A stretch of DNA of 64,000 bases, from the NCBI GenBank assembly GCA_963969495.1, contig OZ018326.1, positions 182,691,653 through 182,755,652 of the forward strand, read 5' to 3'. This document shows, one piece after another, positions 12,030 through 25,039 of the stretch (position 1 is the first letter of the stretch; every line of letters starts with the position of its first letter). Source of the DNA: Ceratothoa steindachneri (lineage: Eukaryota > Arthropoda > Malacostraca > Isopoda > Cymothoidae). The notes under the pieces are model-generated. The model made no database searches, was not told where the DNA came from, and saw only the letters and a list, made by a program, of their open reading frames with translations. The translations under genes were made by a program, and so were the position numbers.

Positions 12030-12661
12030 ATCGAAAACAATGGCTTAGCCCCAATAAAAAACCACTTCCACGATTAAAGCAAGGACTTCATCCACAAAAG
12101 ACGATGCTGTGTGTTTGGTAGGATCGTGAAGGCATCATTTTTTTATGAGATCCTTTCGAATAACGAGATTACCAATGCAGAACTCCACTTTCAACAAATG
12201 TATCGACTCGCCAAAGATATTCGTGGGAAGCGACCTCATCGACGTCATGGAGTCCTTCTGCAACACGACAATGCTCATCCTCACGTTGCCAATATGACAA
12301 AAGACGCCATACAAACGCTTAATTAGGAAACCCTACCGCATCCTCCATATTTGTCAGACTTGGCTCCATCGGATTTCCATCTCTTTCGATCGCTCTCCAA
12401 CAATTTGCGCGGTGTTTCGTTCAATACTGATGTGGAATTAAGAACCTGGTTAGACAAATTCTTCGAGTCAAAATCCAGAGATTTTAATGGCAGAGGCATC
12501 GAAAAACTAGTTGAACGTTGGGAAAAAGTCGTGAATAACAACGGAGAATACATTATTGATTAAATTGTATATTGTTTTTCATTTAAAAGGAAGTTTTTCT
12601 AAAATTGTTAAAGGTAATGAATAAATTTGATAGAACCGCAAGAACTTATTCCTCAAGCCAT
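12030..12661 (+). mobile_element. mori-type mariner, copy 1, 5'-truncated
   Basis: Matches the second half of the mariner at 28025-32156 from about 12030 (ATCGAAAACAATGGCTTAGC) to its right inverted repeat (GCAAGAACTTATTCCTCAAG), which ends at 12661 and is followed by TA. The left half, including the left terminal repeat and the first catalytic aspartate, is absent. This right end helped show where the interrupted copy at 32 kb finishes. Confidence 0.88.
12036..12563 (+). pseudogene. mariner transposase, C-terminal half, broken
   Basis: The frame from 12111 to 12563 has a single internal stop (TAG at 12324, where the family has tryptophan). It contains VLLQHDNAHPHVA with the second catalytic aspartate and SDLAPSDFHLFRSLSNNL with the third, giving the DD34D pattern of mariner. 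It ends NNNGEYIID. Upstream in another frame is QWLSPNKKPLPRLKQGLH, separated by a TAG and a one-base slip in a T run near 12137. The first aspartate and the DNA-binding domain are missing. Confidence 0.88.
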
Positions 12662-12664
12662 TAT

Positions 12665-14850
12665 ATTATCTTAGCGCTTCTGATTATACAGGAATGAATA
12701 TTCAATAAAGGATTTTTTATCTTTTAAAATGGAATTGAATAAGAAAATAATTAGTTCTGTTTAGAAGTGAAAAAAAGGACAGGGAAGATTACACATTTTA
12801 ATTATTGAGATCTAAACTGATTTAATGTGAATAAAACTTTTTCATATTTCCAATATTAGTGAGGCTATTTGCTACTTAATAGATTATAAAGTATTAAAAG
12901 TTTTTTGTATCACAAACATTTCGCGAAGTAAAAGCATGAAAATAAATAAAATGATAAAATTAATTACTTGTATGTTGTTAAAATGAAACTAGCTTATGTG
13001 GTTTATACTGGTTTCTTTCGTTTCTCATTAAAAATAAAATTTATTTTTTATTTTAGTCATGCATAATCCTAAAATTTATACAAATCTAATTAACATGAGT
13101 TAATATGTTTATACCTGAATGTATATGAATATTACAGAATTACTAACCAGGGAAGATTTAACGGTCTACAGGGGCTAGATCAAGAAATAAGAGAAAGGGT
13201 TGTGGGTTTAGGTGAAGGACGGGAAAATGTAAAGAAATTCAAAAAGAATTGTTTCATAGACACTTATTTCTGTCAAATCATATTCTGTAAAATAATATTT
13301 AATTACTTAATCTTAAACATAAATTTTGAAAGAGTGTTAACGACCTAATAAGGGAAGATATTCAAAGTTTGTGCTAATGTATAAAATAAAATCTGTGCTA
13401 ATACAGTGTTAAATCTTTTGCAATACTAGCTTAATATCATTTTTTCTACCCGGCGATGATTTAACTTGTAAAAATACTGAGTTTAGGTTTATAATATAAG
13501 ATAAAACTAAATATTAAACTAATATTATTAAAGATAAATAAGTTTGATGTATAGATACATATCTTCAAGTGAAACTATATTTAGGTGCCTCAGCATGTGT
13601 TTGTACGATTTATTTCTAAGTTAGGATTTAATTTCAACTCGATACTGAACGCGTGTAAATATAGAGACCAGATTTGAATCGCATACTTCAAATCAACTCT
13701 TCCAAGCACTTGGTTTAAGGAAAGTAAAATATCTTCGGTTTAGGCGCAAAATGTCTAGCTAGGTAGCCTGGATAATCTTTTCTTTTTTAGAAAGCTACAG
13801 TACATTGGGTACAAAATTTTAGATCACTCAAGTTAAGACACATGAATCCCTTTCTATTTCGTCGGTGTTTATATATTTTTTGCCACATAAATTGTAAAGT
13901 CGTCAGGATTTATCATGAATAAATATGCATTATCTTACCTTTATTAAGGTTGAATTCAATTTGCCATCTTTCAAAAAATTTGATTACTGTTTATTCTCTT
14001 TTATTTTAATTGTTTTTTATATTTTCCATCACATTTTGTTCTAGTACCTAATTTCGTGTTATTGAAAATTTTTTAAATATTAATTATATATTTACGTGAA
14101 GGTCGATTACATTATTAAAATATGGAAGATTCCGAAAACAGATACCTGACTTAAGCTGCTAGCGAACAAAGTCATGAGAACTGATTTTAATTGACAACAT
14201 CACTCTTCCTACGATTTTTCCACAAAGCTCATTATTCCCTGCGCTTTTAGATTTAAGAAGTCTCTTTTATGAGGAAAAAGTCAGAAGCATTTTGGAAATC
14301 GAGATAAACTACATCTATTTATAGCTGTATCTTTCTCAAATTAAGTGATCATTTCTTGAAAAAAATCAAGAAAATTACTGTCAAGAGCGCCCGATTAGAA
14401 AGCCGAGCTGCGTGTCATTTATTAAGCTGCATCTCTACCTGCAGATGCTGAAAAATCTCTCTTCTCTAAGAATAAATTCCAAAGAACTTAACAACTACTG
14501 AAATGGCAACAATCGTACTACAGTTAGAATAAAGCCTTTTTTGAAAATTGGTATTTCATCTGTATTATTTAAAACAATATGAAATTTTATCCTAGGAAAT
14601 ATTCCCGACGCATTTTCTAATTGGCTTAAGATTGTTCATATTAATATTTATAACATCTTTTTATCTCAGTTTTTTACAAACACGCTTCTCTTTTCTTTGT
14701 TTCTTTTAGATGATCGTAATTCGCATTTGGCAATATGATAATAAGTAGCGAGGAAGAGCTTGCACTGCGCATGAAAACTTTGTCTATGGCCTACGGCATA
14801 TCAGACTAGGGCAACAGGCTTATGTTCTAAAATTGGAAGAGGTTTACAAT
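12665..14850. other. AT-rich sequence, nothing recognised
   Basis: No gene or transposon domain visible. A short (ATC)n run at 14855-14870 marks the start of R1 copy 2. Confidence 0.5.
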
Positions 14851-14854
14851 AAAT

Positions 14855-15365
14855 ATCATCATCATCATCACTAACTTTATAATTTAAGAGGGGGATTTTT
14901 TTTTTAGTATTGGAATAATAATTTCATCTTAGTTTGGTTATGACTTATGTTTTTTAGCAAAGTTATTACCAATAATTCTTTTATAATATAAAAAAACAAA
15001 ATGGCGAAGTTCAGAAATAAATATCAGTATCGAAATTTTGTGATTTTTTTAAACCCTAATGAATTACAAATGGTGAAGTTCAGAAAATTTATTTTTATAT
15101 ATCCTCTTCTATAACTATATTTCAGCCACGTGATATTTTGAAAGGGGGAAGTTTATTTTAGAGTTCCTTTTTAAAATTATTATAATTGGCAAAGATCAGA
15201 AAATTTCTAAAAATGTAACCATTATTTTAGATTTTAAATTTTAAATCTTAGTAGCGAAGCGCAAGCTGGCAAAGCCATTGCTTGGTCTCCTAATAATTTA
15301 ATCTTGGACTATCTTTTATCACACTGATCCTGAATTTTAGGCTAAAGGCAAGAAAATAAGGAAAA
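14855..15365. repeat. Interspersed repeat family R1, copy 2
   Basis: Matches 3385-3822 and 38650-39125. Boxes close to GGCGAAGTTCAGAAA occur at 15003, 15072 and 15188, with the same order and nearly the same spacing as in copy 3. The similarity to copy 3 runs past CATTGCTTGG to about 15365 (AATCTTG, an AT-rich stretch, then TAGGC and AGAAAA). Confidence 0.75.
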
Positions 15366-15369
15366 ATCC

Positions 15370-15775
15370 ACACGACTTTTCTCATTTTTTCATCTACATT
15401 TGCTCTAATAATGCTGCACCAGCTATTTCTACTGGAAAGACTTCAATTGTCAGCAAATTATGTTTCCAAGCATGGCAAACACCCTAACCAATTTTTATTA
15501 CTCTTATTTCTGGGTATTTCTATTATTATAATTTCACCTTCAACGAAAAGCTTATTAACAGGTATTTTATGCGGATATAAGACATTTTTACTTGCCACTT
15601 TGTTAAAATTTATATTTAGTTGTTTGGAACTGTTTTATTAGCGATACCTATCGATATACCTTTAAGTGTGTTTAAGCCTATGGATAACATTGTGTCTCTT
15701 TTAAATAAGAATCTTGAAATGATTTAAGTTGGACAAAAATAAATAGTTTAACCACTCAATAAAATTTTTATCTTA
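15370..15775. other. Spacer, nothing recognised
   Basis: A 76-codon ORF at 15411-15641 is hydrophobic with no recognised family. It is probably chance. Confidence 0.4.
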
Positions 15776-15779
15776 AATG

Positions 15780-17020
15780 GAGTAGCATGGCAATCCCCTT
15801 TTGTAAGGTACTCATCCATAGATCTCTTTGTTCCAAGTATACAATCTATTGTCTAACATCAGTCGATGACCATCACGCTGAGGGTGGAGGCCGGCTGATG
15901 GAGTGCCCCGAAAGTAGGTGCTCCTAAATTGGAGGTTGTGGCGCGGCTGGAAGTTTTCGAAGATGAAGGCTGACGTTAAGGTTTGCAACTGTCCATCATA
16001 TGCCTGGAAAAGGAACAGTGGCATCGCTGGTAGCTGCTGAAGAAATTTATACTATAGCAGAAACCTTTTGGGTGGCTCCCGACAGTGATTAGTGGATGAT
16101 AGACGTACGGTGCCCCTTGAGGTAAACTAGATATGATAGTCGTTGTCTTCCTTCAAAACAGAAGCCAAGGGGCGAGATACAGAGATGGGGCTTACGTTGA
16201 AACCTCTGATGAAACCAGCACCAATTAGTTGAGTCGCTTTACTTATATATCATTGAGGAATCGTCAGACCGACTGAGAAGTCATATTGTGAGTGGAAACC
16301 AGGAGTCTTAGTTCAGAACGAGCATTTACCCCGGGTCTCTTTGGTCTGATTCTAGACTAATTCAATGAGTTTGTCCAATTTCTCTTTTGTGATGGGCGAT
16401 TCTGGGTAAATAGAGAGCAGCGCGAACGTCTGTAGGTTGGACCATTGTAGGCGGCAGTGGCAACTAACTCATAGTGACCTATTGTATCCTGCACCGCACT
16501 CTATGTGAAGCTGAATAAATGTTGATCTTTCAACGCCTCCAGGATGTGTGTCACACTAAAAGGGAGACGACTGAGTGAGGCTTGTTTCAGAAGTTCCGCC
16601 ATAAATTCGGTATTTGTGACGTCTCAGAACTAATGAAATAGACTTGTGGATCTGCCTCACCAGGGTAATGTTCCAAGTGAGATTCTGCCATCGTTTCTGA
16701 TCAAAGGGTTCGTGGCATCGAAGAAGAATTACCTTGAGAGCCTCGTACGCCATATACTTTGTTGGCAATTCTTATAAAGATTCAGCTGTTTCCATGTTGT
16801 CTGCAGATAAATGCGAAAAAGCCAGTCGGTGTTTGCCTAAATGGCAGCAGATAGAGACTGATCCATTGCTTAAACCTGCATGGAAATTATTCCAGAATTT
16901 GAATGCCCGAAACGATTGACGTGCCCGTGTTAGATGACTGCTGGTTATTTTCTTGTTGAAGAACCGCGACGAGTGCTTGCCGGGTCTCTTTGCTTCTTGA
17001 TGCAGGCTGGAGGGAGTGTT
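15780..17020. other. GC-richer block, probably decayed mobile element, unrecognised
   Basis: Base composition is clearly richer in G and C than the flanks. Short ORFs occur on the minus strand (15812-16024 and 16556-16768) and on the + strand (16734-16919), as expected of old coding DNA interrupted by stops. None gives a domain I recognise. A fossil LTR retrotransposon or LINE is plausible but unproven. Confidence 0.35.
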
Positions 17021-17024
17021 AATT

Positions 17025-18625
17025 GTTCAAGGGGTCAGCAATGGAGTGGCTGCAAAGGTAAATACGTTTAAAATTCCATTTTATTAACAAGGTCTACAGT
17101 TGAAATTATTCATTATTGCTTCAATTCAGGTTGTTGTAACTCACGTCGAAAGATAGCTTTTTTTTAGGTTGACGGAAGTTTCCTACCATTTTCTAAATTA
17201 CCACAAAAGTTACAAAACTAGCGAGTATTCTTTTATCGTCTTTTATGAATCATCATTTGTTTCTTATAAAAGAATATTGTTTGGCGATTCTTGTTTCCTT
17301 ATTTGTTATTATCTAAGTTTTAGATGAATATATTTATTCTTTTACCCTCCATACTGTTGGAGAATTCATTTTCCTCGTTGAAATGTTTCCACATACTTTT
17401 TGATTTTCTGTACACTTTGCTTCTGAATTGAAGCAATTTACTGAATTTCTCGGTTTTATTAATGGCAATTTATTTACCTTAGTATTCTATTAATTCGATA
17501 TTATGGAATGCTTGTTTTCAATTTTGGTTAAATACATAGGTGAGGATGAAAGTTGCTTCTTCCTCAATTTTCTATTTTAGCTTTTGTGCGTCGTTAAACG
17601 AAATAAATAAGTGAAACAAGTGTCTAAGGAGACACAAAATGATTGACATATTTTGTTAAAACAATAGTTTCCATTTTAAAACTATGAGTTTTATTTGCTG
17701 GTTTTCTTGAATCTATTTATCTAATGGAGACAGCAAAAAATACATTTAGTCCCCCAAAATGATTAACACCACTTGGGTTTTTAATAATGGATTTTTTAAA
17801 TCTAGAAATTCTATTGTGTTTATGACATAATTTGCTTAAATGGGTTTACTACCAAATTTGTCTAAATGGAGTTTAAGTTCATATATTTGAGTGCTTATGA
17901 TCTTTTTCCGATTTTTTTGTAGGTCTAATTTGATGCTTATCATCCTTAACATCTCCGCTTTGAAAAGGAATTGCAATTGCATCTGATAACATGAAAGTCA
18001 TAGCCATTTGAGTGTTTTCTGTAAGGTCATGACTACTATATCAAGGTTTTATTATTTATATAAAAGAAAAATATTCAAAAGGGAATAAGGAATGAATTAT
18101 AGATTAATTTGGTTAAAAGACGTTACCTAGCCCTTATCCAACTCACGAAAGAGGCAAGTTCATTTTATTAAGAAGGAATGAATTCAATCTCTCATCATAA
18201 GTTATGAATAGACTTTTGTGACTATAGGATCAAAATTGCGAGACAACAGTATCAACAATTATGATGAAGCCATTGCTTTTTTTCTAAGTGTAGTGTGAAT
18301 GAGAGAAATGGAGAATAAAAATTCGCATAGGTCTATGATGGCGGAACATTGTGAGTTAAAAATTATCGGGCCAAGGCCTCAACATCTTGTGGTGTATAAT
18401 ATTCTTCGTTCTTAACGGATGGTTATTCTCTCTGATTATTTTACCTGGCTTTTTGATATCTTATATAGTGAACATTGGCGGGGGTAGATGACATACAGTC
18501 TAAAAATGTGGATGTTTTGTTTTTCCTTCTATAACAAAGTTGTAAGTGGAGTGAATGGAATTACGTAAACTACCAGAGGCATTGAGTCAATTTTCACGGA
18601 GAGAAGATCTGATATTATACTACAT
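17025..18625. other. AT-rich sequence, nothing recognised
   Basis: No ORF of note, no repeat matched elsewhere. Confidence 0.5.
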
Positions 18626-18628
18626 TGA

Positions 18629-18785
18629 GCTTGTTTCCGATTCCCTTACCATCTATGCTTCCGTGTCTAGCCGTGCAATGTGAGCCATCACTGAATTAAG
18701 CCAACACATTCATGGTACTAAAAGTTTTATCGCCAACACACCCTTAACTTTTCCCTAATAAAATGTTATCTTTGTTTGCAATACT
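18629..18785. repeat. Direct repeat pair D, copy 1
   Basis: About 157 bp beginning GCTTGTTTCCGATTCCCTTA and ending TTTGTTTGCAATACT. Repeated 270 bp downstream with few substitutions. Confidence 0.9.
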
Positions 18786-18898
18786 TTTTCCCTTAATGAT
18801 TAATTTTCCGCTTTCCATGTGTACATGTTCTCTCTTGGTGGACAGCCAGAGTTGTTGTCAGAAGTGGATAAAACCTCTGGGGGTTTTAACCTAGATTG

Positions 18899-19055
18899 CA
18901 CTTGTTTCCTATTCCCTTACCATCGATGCTTCCGTGTCTAGCCGTGCAATGTCAGCCATCAGTGAATTAAGCCATCACATTCATGGTACTAACAGTTTTA
19001 TCGCCAACACACCCTTAACTTTTCCCTAATAAAATGTTATCTTTGTTTGCAATAC
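18899..19055. repeat. Direct repeat pair D, copy 2
   Basis: Second copy of 18629-18785, same orientation. The 113 bp between the copies are not repeated, so this is a local duplication of about 270 bp with one part diverged or replaced, or two insertions of one short element. Confidence 0.9.
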
Positions 19056-19059
19056 TGAA

Positions 19060-21895
19060 TTCCGAAATAAATGGTCAATAATTTGGCTTTATTATATATT
19101 CTAAAGCTTGTTATAATGGAAGCAATCTAATTAAAATAATACTATTGGAAATTTCTTTTGTATTGAGTATTTTACCTTTTAACCAAAAAAAATAGGAAAG
19201 ACCTTTTGTTCCAATGGCAAAAGGCTCAGTTTAAAATTAGCTTCCACAGGGAAAAAAAAAATTTAGACGATAAGGAAGCATAGTGAAATAGATGGCTTAC
19301 AAAAACTGTATGGCGCTTCGGGATAGGCCGAAGGAATAAATTGCACAAATGCAGAAAGCTAAACAAAAGTTCTTATTATGTTTTAGAATGTCAGCCCTAC
19401 GCATCTTGGAATAATAATGCTATTCTCAAGTGAAATTTTCTCATAATGGGTTACGATAAAAGGTGTAGCACCTTGAATAGAAGAAAAGCGAAACAAGTAA
19501 TTCCATTGGAGAATTCCTGAAAAAACAATTGAATTTTGCTGAGTGCTTTGCGAAATTCCTTGATTAAATCTACCACAAGAGAATTAACCACTTTTATAGG
19601 CAAATATTTAATTATTTTCCTACTTCTTACGTGAAATCCATCATTTGTCTCATGATTGCTAGTTTTCATTATCTTTATGAGTAAAGACAATTGTCCGTCG
19701 TTGTCCCAAAGGATCTCTATTGCTTTTTAAAACTTTATACCATCCCAATTTAAAAACTGTTGAAGCATGCAGCATGTTTCCCATAGATTGTTTTAATATT
19801 GCATAACAGAGTTGATGAAACTGGTAGGCAACCACCAAACCAAAATGACTTTAAGCTCGAAAAATACAATAATTATTAACAAGGCAAAATGAACTAAGGG
19901 AAATGTTCTAATGAAAATGTTGCTTACTGCCTCATGCAGTAAGCAATGAGGAGAAATGCTGCAAGCATACTTGCATAAAGGATTCCGTAGAACAAGATGG
20001 CTTTCATTCTCAGCCAACACCGAGAAAAGAAGATGGCAAAAGAATGAAAACTTTCGCATTAATGATTATAATGGATAGGGGATAGTCATTTCCCTATACA
20101 CTGAATTGGTAGAATAACACAGATTCCAGTGGTAAGAGAAGTTTAAGATGACCAAACTGCTGTACCACTGCAACCAACTGCCTAATTCCTGTTCTGTTAG
20201 GAATCGCCTAGTGAATGGATGCCACTGCAAAGTGATTAGTGTGACATCAAACCATGCATGACCCATCATCAAATCGGATGACTTTTATGAAGTAGCGTTG
20301 TCAATTTCTACCAGTCTTCTTCTTCCGATTTCTGTCGCCGGTTGGTGCACTACTTCTTATACATATTGCGCCGCCCAATTAATTATCATTAAGCCATTCC
20401 TCTTTCACCTACCAGAAGACAGGCTCGAATGCAGAATTATCGTTACTCATGAGGCTTCAAAAGCTAACTGGAGGAAAACAACATCATGAACTAAATTTCT
20501 CTTTGTATCTCAAAATCCTTTGGTAGAAATCGTTTTTTCCAAACATTGCGTGTAAAATCCGGTATTTTCTGTCTCTCTAGTTCCGCGTTGTATCTCTCCT
20601 CTATTTTACTGACTAGAATTTTATTATGAACTTTCTTTAATAAAGCTTAAAGGAGCTAAAACAGATCCTTTGCGGAAAAATCTAACACTCAAGCAATATT
20701 TTTTCGGATATTAATAGGAAACGTTATTGTTTATAATTATCAAATTGATTAACTGCCTTTTTATTTATATTCATAGAGTATGGCCACGCAGTATCCTGAG
20801 TCTTCTAGAAGTGGATAGAAAAAGGTAGTAAAACAATTTATACAAAGCCAGCTACGAATAAGGCAGTACGAAGCGAGAAAACAGGATCTGCCGTAGAGTA
20901 GAACAAAACAGTAGTCGAACTTTGCGGGTCTAGACAGAAAAACCTAGTAGTTCTTGGGTAGTGTTATGTGAATTCGTCTACTTTAAGTATTTCCATCTCT
21001 AACTTTTCGACAGGTTCCTTAACACTAGAACAGCAAGGCGGTCAAAATTACCACTTTTTCCGATTTAAATTCACGCATCTTCCTTAATTCGTGTTAGCTT
21101 GCCATCATACTCCATGAATGGCCTAACTACATGATTAACCTTCATGTGGTATCATATGATTCAATTTACCATGGTATTCCTGAAGATATTCAGCGATATT
21201 ACTTAAAAAGCCTAACGGTGAACTTGACCGCCTATCATAAGAGCAATAATGAAGCGTTGTCACGACCTATCCCGACATATTCAATCTCACTGCATGCTCC
21301 TTACTACTATACCCCGGCGAACCATTCTGTGGTGCATTTGCAAGCTACTGTACGAACACGTGTATAGTATACAATATAAGGGTGATACAGGTATATAATG
21401 TAATTGATTTTCTTAAGTATTATTACAAAGTGAAATAATACGGCTACCCCTTCCCAAACAGATAACGTCCCGTAGGGTTCTCAAATATGCTAGTGTGTAG
21501 ATATACTTTATTATATATTATATATATATATATATCTTTTATGCAACTGAATGTATTTTACTATTTTAAGCACGTGTTTTATTATACAGTGACCTATTAT
21601 TGTGTTTCTTTTATTTGCTGAGGTAATAGGAGGCTCAGTAGGATAAAAAAAAAGAGATGCGAAATTCGTGTTTGGATGGAAGTTAGTTCCGTTCTAACAG
21701 CGAAGGATAGCAGAGAATAGGAGGTTATCGAATTCGACAATAGAAATGAGGCAAAAACTGAATTACACAATATTTTACGCAATGAACCTAGTCCAAACGA
21801 CAAATTGGTAAAAATTACTTTTTAAGTGCGTTTAGATTGCTCATTGCGGAATTTATCTTGAAACATATACAAAAGTGTACTCAAGCAAAAGCTCA
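19060..21895. other. AT-rich sequence with short ORFs, nothing recognised
   Basis: Several ORFs of 60-90 codons (19451-19690, 19793-20059 and 20066-20272 on the minus strand; 20298-20489 and 21131-21367 on the plus strand) show no recognised domain. A (TA)n tract lies at 21520-21535. Confidence 0.4.
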
Positions 21896-21899
21896 TAGA

Positions 21900-23070
21900 C
21901 GATTTTAAACTACTTCATTAACTGTGTCACTGGAACAAATTATTGCCACTGTTGGCATCATGTTTGTTCGAGGAATATTGACCAATGGACAAACTGGTGA
22001 TATTCTCTGATTAAAGAGTGGGGATCTTTTTTTCATGAAAATATGGCACGATATCGTTTTAGAGAAATTATCAGAAACCTCCGTTTGGAATGTATGCCTC
22101 ACCGATCTGAAATGCTTAAACTAACCGGGCAAATTTGCGCTGGTATCAGAAGTTTGGTATCTATTTAAACAAAATTTCATTGCTTGCTACAAACCAAAGC
22201 GAAAATATAACTGATGATAAACAGTGGTTCCCCGTTGAATAAAGGTGGCAGTTTTCCCAGTACATTGCCATTAAGCTAGACAAATTTGGAATAAAATTTT
22301 GGAAAACTGCTGATCACAAGTCAAAATACTTTTTGATCGGATTTCCATAATTCGGTAAAAAAGAAAACCGTCCATCACACCATCTACTTTTATAATATGT
22401 ATTTTTCATCTTCTCGTACCATTCTTTCGCAAAGAAAGAAACGTTACGAAAGACAACTTTTTTACTTTTCTGATTTTATGCCATAAATTACAATACAAAA
22501 ATACTACACTCGCCGAGACAATAAATTGGTGCCTGAAAAGAAGTGCCAATTGGCATCAAGAATTTGAGAGTCAAAATGTTTCACACTCATGTTTGGAAGA
22601 ATGACAAAGCAACGCTAACTGTCTATCAATGCAAACCAAATAAAAAAAACATACATAGCTGTGTTCAAGTTGAAGGTGATATGAAAATAACTATTGATAC
22701 CGTAACTTTCTACAATTCAACGAATTATGAGGTAGATATGGTTGATCAAATGGTTCGCAAATACAGCACAAGTGCTGACTCAAGAAGGTAGCCCGATCAA
22801 GACTTCTATAATATGCTTGACCTTGTGGAGTTACTGGTAAGGAAATTCTTCGTCGCGACTTTCTTCTGTAGTTCACTTTACAATTGCGTCGGGTTCGGAA
22901 AAGAGTGACGCTGAATAGGAAATCAGTGAAGACGACATTGCTGAGATCGACGTGAGATTGTCTCGGAAAAGAAAACAATTCCAAGTTCGAATGTGATTGC
23001 AGAACAAAACTTGTAAAATTTGCTACAAATATAAAATAATGCATGCGGATCCTGTACATTCAACATAATC
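21900..23070 (+). pseudogene. piggyBac transposase relic
   Basis: Pieces of a piggyBac (DDE_Tnp_1_7) transposase appear in order in different + frames. First come an IATVGIMFVRGIL-like segment and MARYRFREIIRNLRLE (about 21935-22090). Next is TDDKQWFPVE, a stop, then FSQYIAIKLDKFGIKFWKTA (about 22208-22310), with the first catalytic aspartate. Then comes TFYNSTNYEVDMVDQMVRKY (about 22702-22765), with the last catalytic aspartate. A cysteine pair (CKICYKYKIMH, about 23010-23040) suits the C-terminal zinc-binding domain. The middle part with the second aspartate is degraded, and stops and frameshifts are frequent. No TTAA-flanked inverted repeats were found. Confidence 0.85.
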
Positions 23071-23074
23071 AATA

Positions 23075-24060
23075 AGTTGCCAGAAATGCTCTTAAAAATA
23101 ACAAGGTCATCAAATCTAATTCGCGTGCCGTCAATTATTCAACTTATAACTTTATGACCTTCAAAACTTTTAATAATTCCCGGTTTAACCTTGGGACGAG
23201 TTTGACAATTATGGTATTGGAATGTAAATATAAAACAACATAAGGGTTTCAAATTTCGTTAGAATCGGCCAAATAGTAAGGATGTTATTGCCAAATAATT
23301 CTCGGGGTCTTGAAATGACTTTAGTAATTGTATCTTTGGAAAGTGAATGTAAAACAACATTACGTTTCAAATTTTGTTTGAATTATCCGAAGGGCTACGA
23401 TGTAAGTTCCAAATAAACTCATTTAAAAGTAAAATAGTTACCATCCGACTGACCTAGAGTAACGTAAATGCGACTAAAGAGTCAGAAATTAAACTAGAGT
23501 TTAGGAGTAAGCTTTGAATTAAATGTGTTTTCTTTCTTCTGTCAAGTTTACCTTATGGTTTTATTAATTTATAAGGTTTGTTTGTAAGAAGTTTGTTCGT
23601 ATTGCACATGGTGATTTAATCAGTAATTTTTTTGAAAAATAAATTTAAAACATGTATAAAGTATAATTCTCCTTGGATAATTAGTAATAAGCGTAAATTG
23701 AAAATAAAAGTAGATGGCGGTCAATCTGAGAGCTGTTGCTGTTAAAGTTATCCAACAATTTCCGCTTTACTCGTGTTAAGAGCTCAGACATGTGAACGAT
23801 TCTTTAATCCCGCAGAGCTGATGTGTATCCTTCAGGTCATGAGAAGGATTAAGATCCTTGGTAACCGCATTATGGTGAGGTGTAACTCCGGCTTATCACA
23901 GTCAGCTGAGAGAGGAATATATGGAGAGCCAATAGAATACCTTATATTCGGGTGAAGGGTGAATACTTCCAAGTGAACAGAGGTATTTGGATTCCAAATA
24001 GAATGGAGAAATCCTCCATAGCATAAATTGCGAAGCCACCTGCTTAGTCTACCTCTCATT
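23075..24060. other. AT-rich sequence grading into a decayed LINE region
   Basis: No clear gene. From about 23830 the composition becomes richer in G and C, which may be the decayed 5' part of the LINE fragment that follows. Confidence 0.35.
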
Positions 24061-24583
24061 GAATTATGGAGAGGAATCTAACATTGACTCCTAACAAGAT
24101 ATATATAAAGATCTGTCTCGCCTGTGGAGAAGTAAAGCGATACTTTATGGAATCGGAGTGAGGCACCCTCTTCCACCTCCCTCCATTGAAAGACGTCCGA
24201 GAAATGAACGGAGCGGGGAAGTCTCTGGACTGTCGGGTATCTACTGTGACTAGTCTGGAATGAGAAACTGGGGATCGGACTCAAAAGACTAATCGAGGCC
24301 ACCAAAGGAGATACAATGACATCTGCCACACGAAGACAGACCTAGTGAAGCTGACCTCAACAACCGGCATAAAAAACTTGACGCCATAAGACTAAAACCT
24401 AAACCTTCCCCAGCCCTAGCGACAAGAAAGGCTATGCAGACGAGTTGGCCCATGGGTAAGCTAAAGATCAACCGAAGAAATCAAACAAGAAATAGAGAAA
24501 AATGAAAATGGGCAAAAGTGGCCTAAGTGATTAAATTTTAGAACCTCACACACGTGATTTAAATCGTGTTCAGAGAAATAGAG

Positions 24584-25036
24584 ATGGCGGCCAAGGCGAA
24601 GGAAGTAGGACTAAAGGTACTGTCCATGATAATATTCCCAGAGCAGAGTGAAAGGGAAGAGATTCTTTGAGCTGCTAACTTGCTTCCTCTACTACAAAGT
24701 TGAACAACACCCTACTAGTGCCTGCCAGACAAAGAGAACGCTAAGATCTGCTCAGAGTGCGCACAAACAGGCCACGACTATATGCACTACCTTAACGACA
24801 CGAAGTTGTACACTAAATGCGCTGGTCCCCGCCGTTCCTTGATCATGCAGTGCCCAGTCAAGAAGAAATACATAAGTAAGAAGAGAGTAGCGGCTGTCAG
24901 GCCGAACATCTATTACGCAACAGCCGCCAAGATCCCAATACAAACTAACACAACGCCGGCACAACCCCAAATAGTCCTAGGGCTTACTGATGCGACCCCT
25001 CCTAAAATTCTTAAAAGCATTCTTATGCGCATGTGA
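24584..25036 (+). pseudogene. Non-LTR retrotransposon ORF1 (gag-like zinc knuckle protein), broken
   Basis: One + frame from ATG at 24584 runs through three stops to KICSECAQTGHDYMHY and then KCAGPRRSLIMQCPVKKK. This is the double CCHC knuckle plus NCGGPHRT..QCP-type segment typical of Jockey/I-like LINE ORF1 proteins, which coat the element RNA. Several zinc ligands are mutated: the fourth position of knuckle 1 is Y instead of C, the first position of knuckle 2 is Y, and the H is R. After 25036 the reading shifts frame into a lysine-rich tail that fades by about 25440. The more 5' stretch (about 24240-24580) is probably the decayed N-terminal half. Confidence 0.65.
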
Positions 25037-25039
25037 TGA

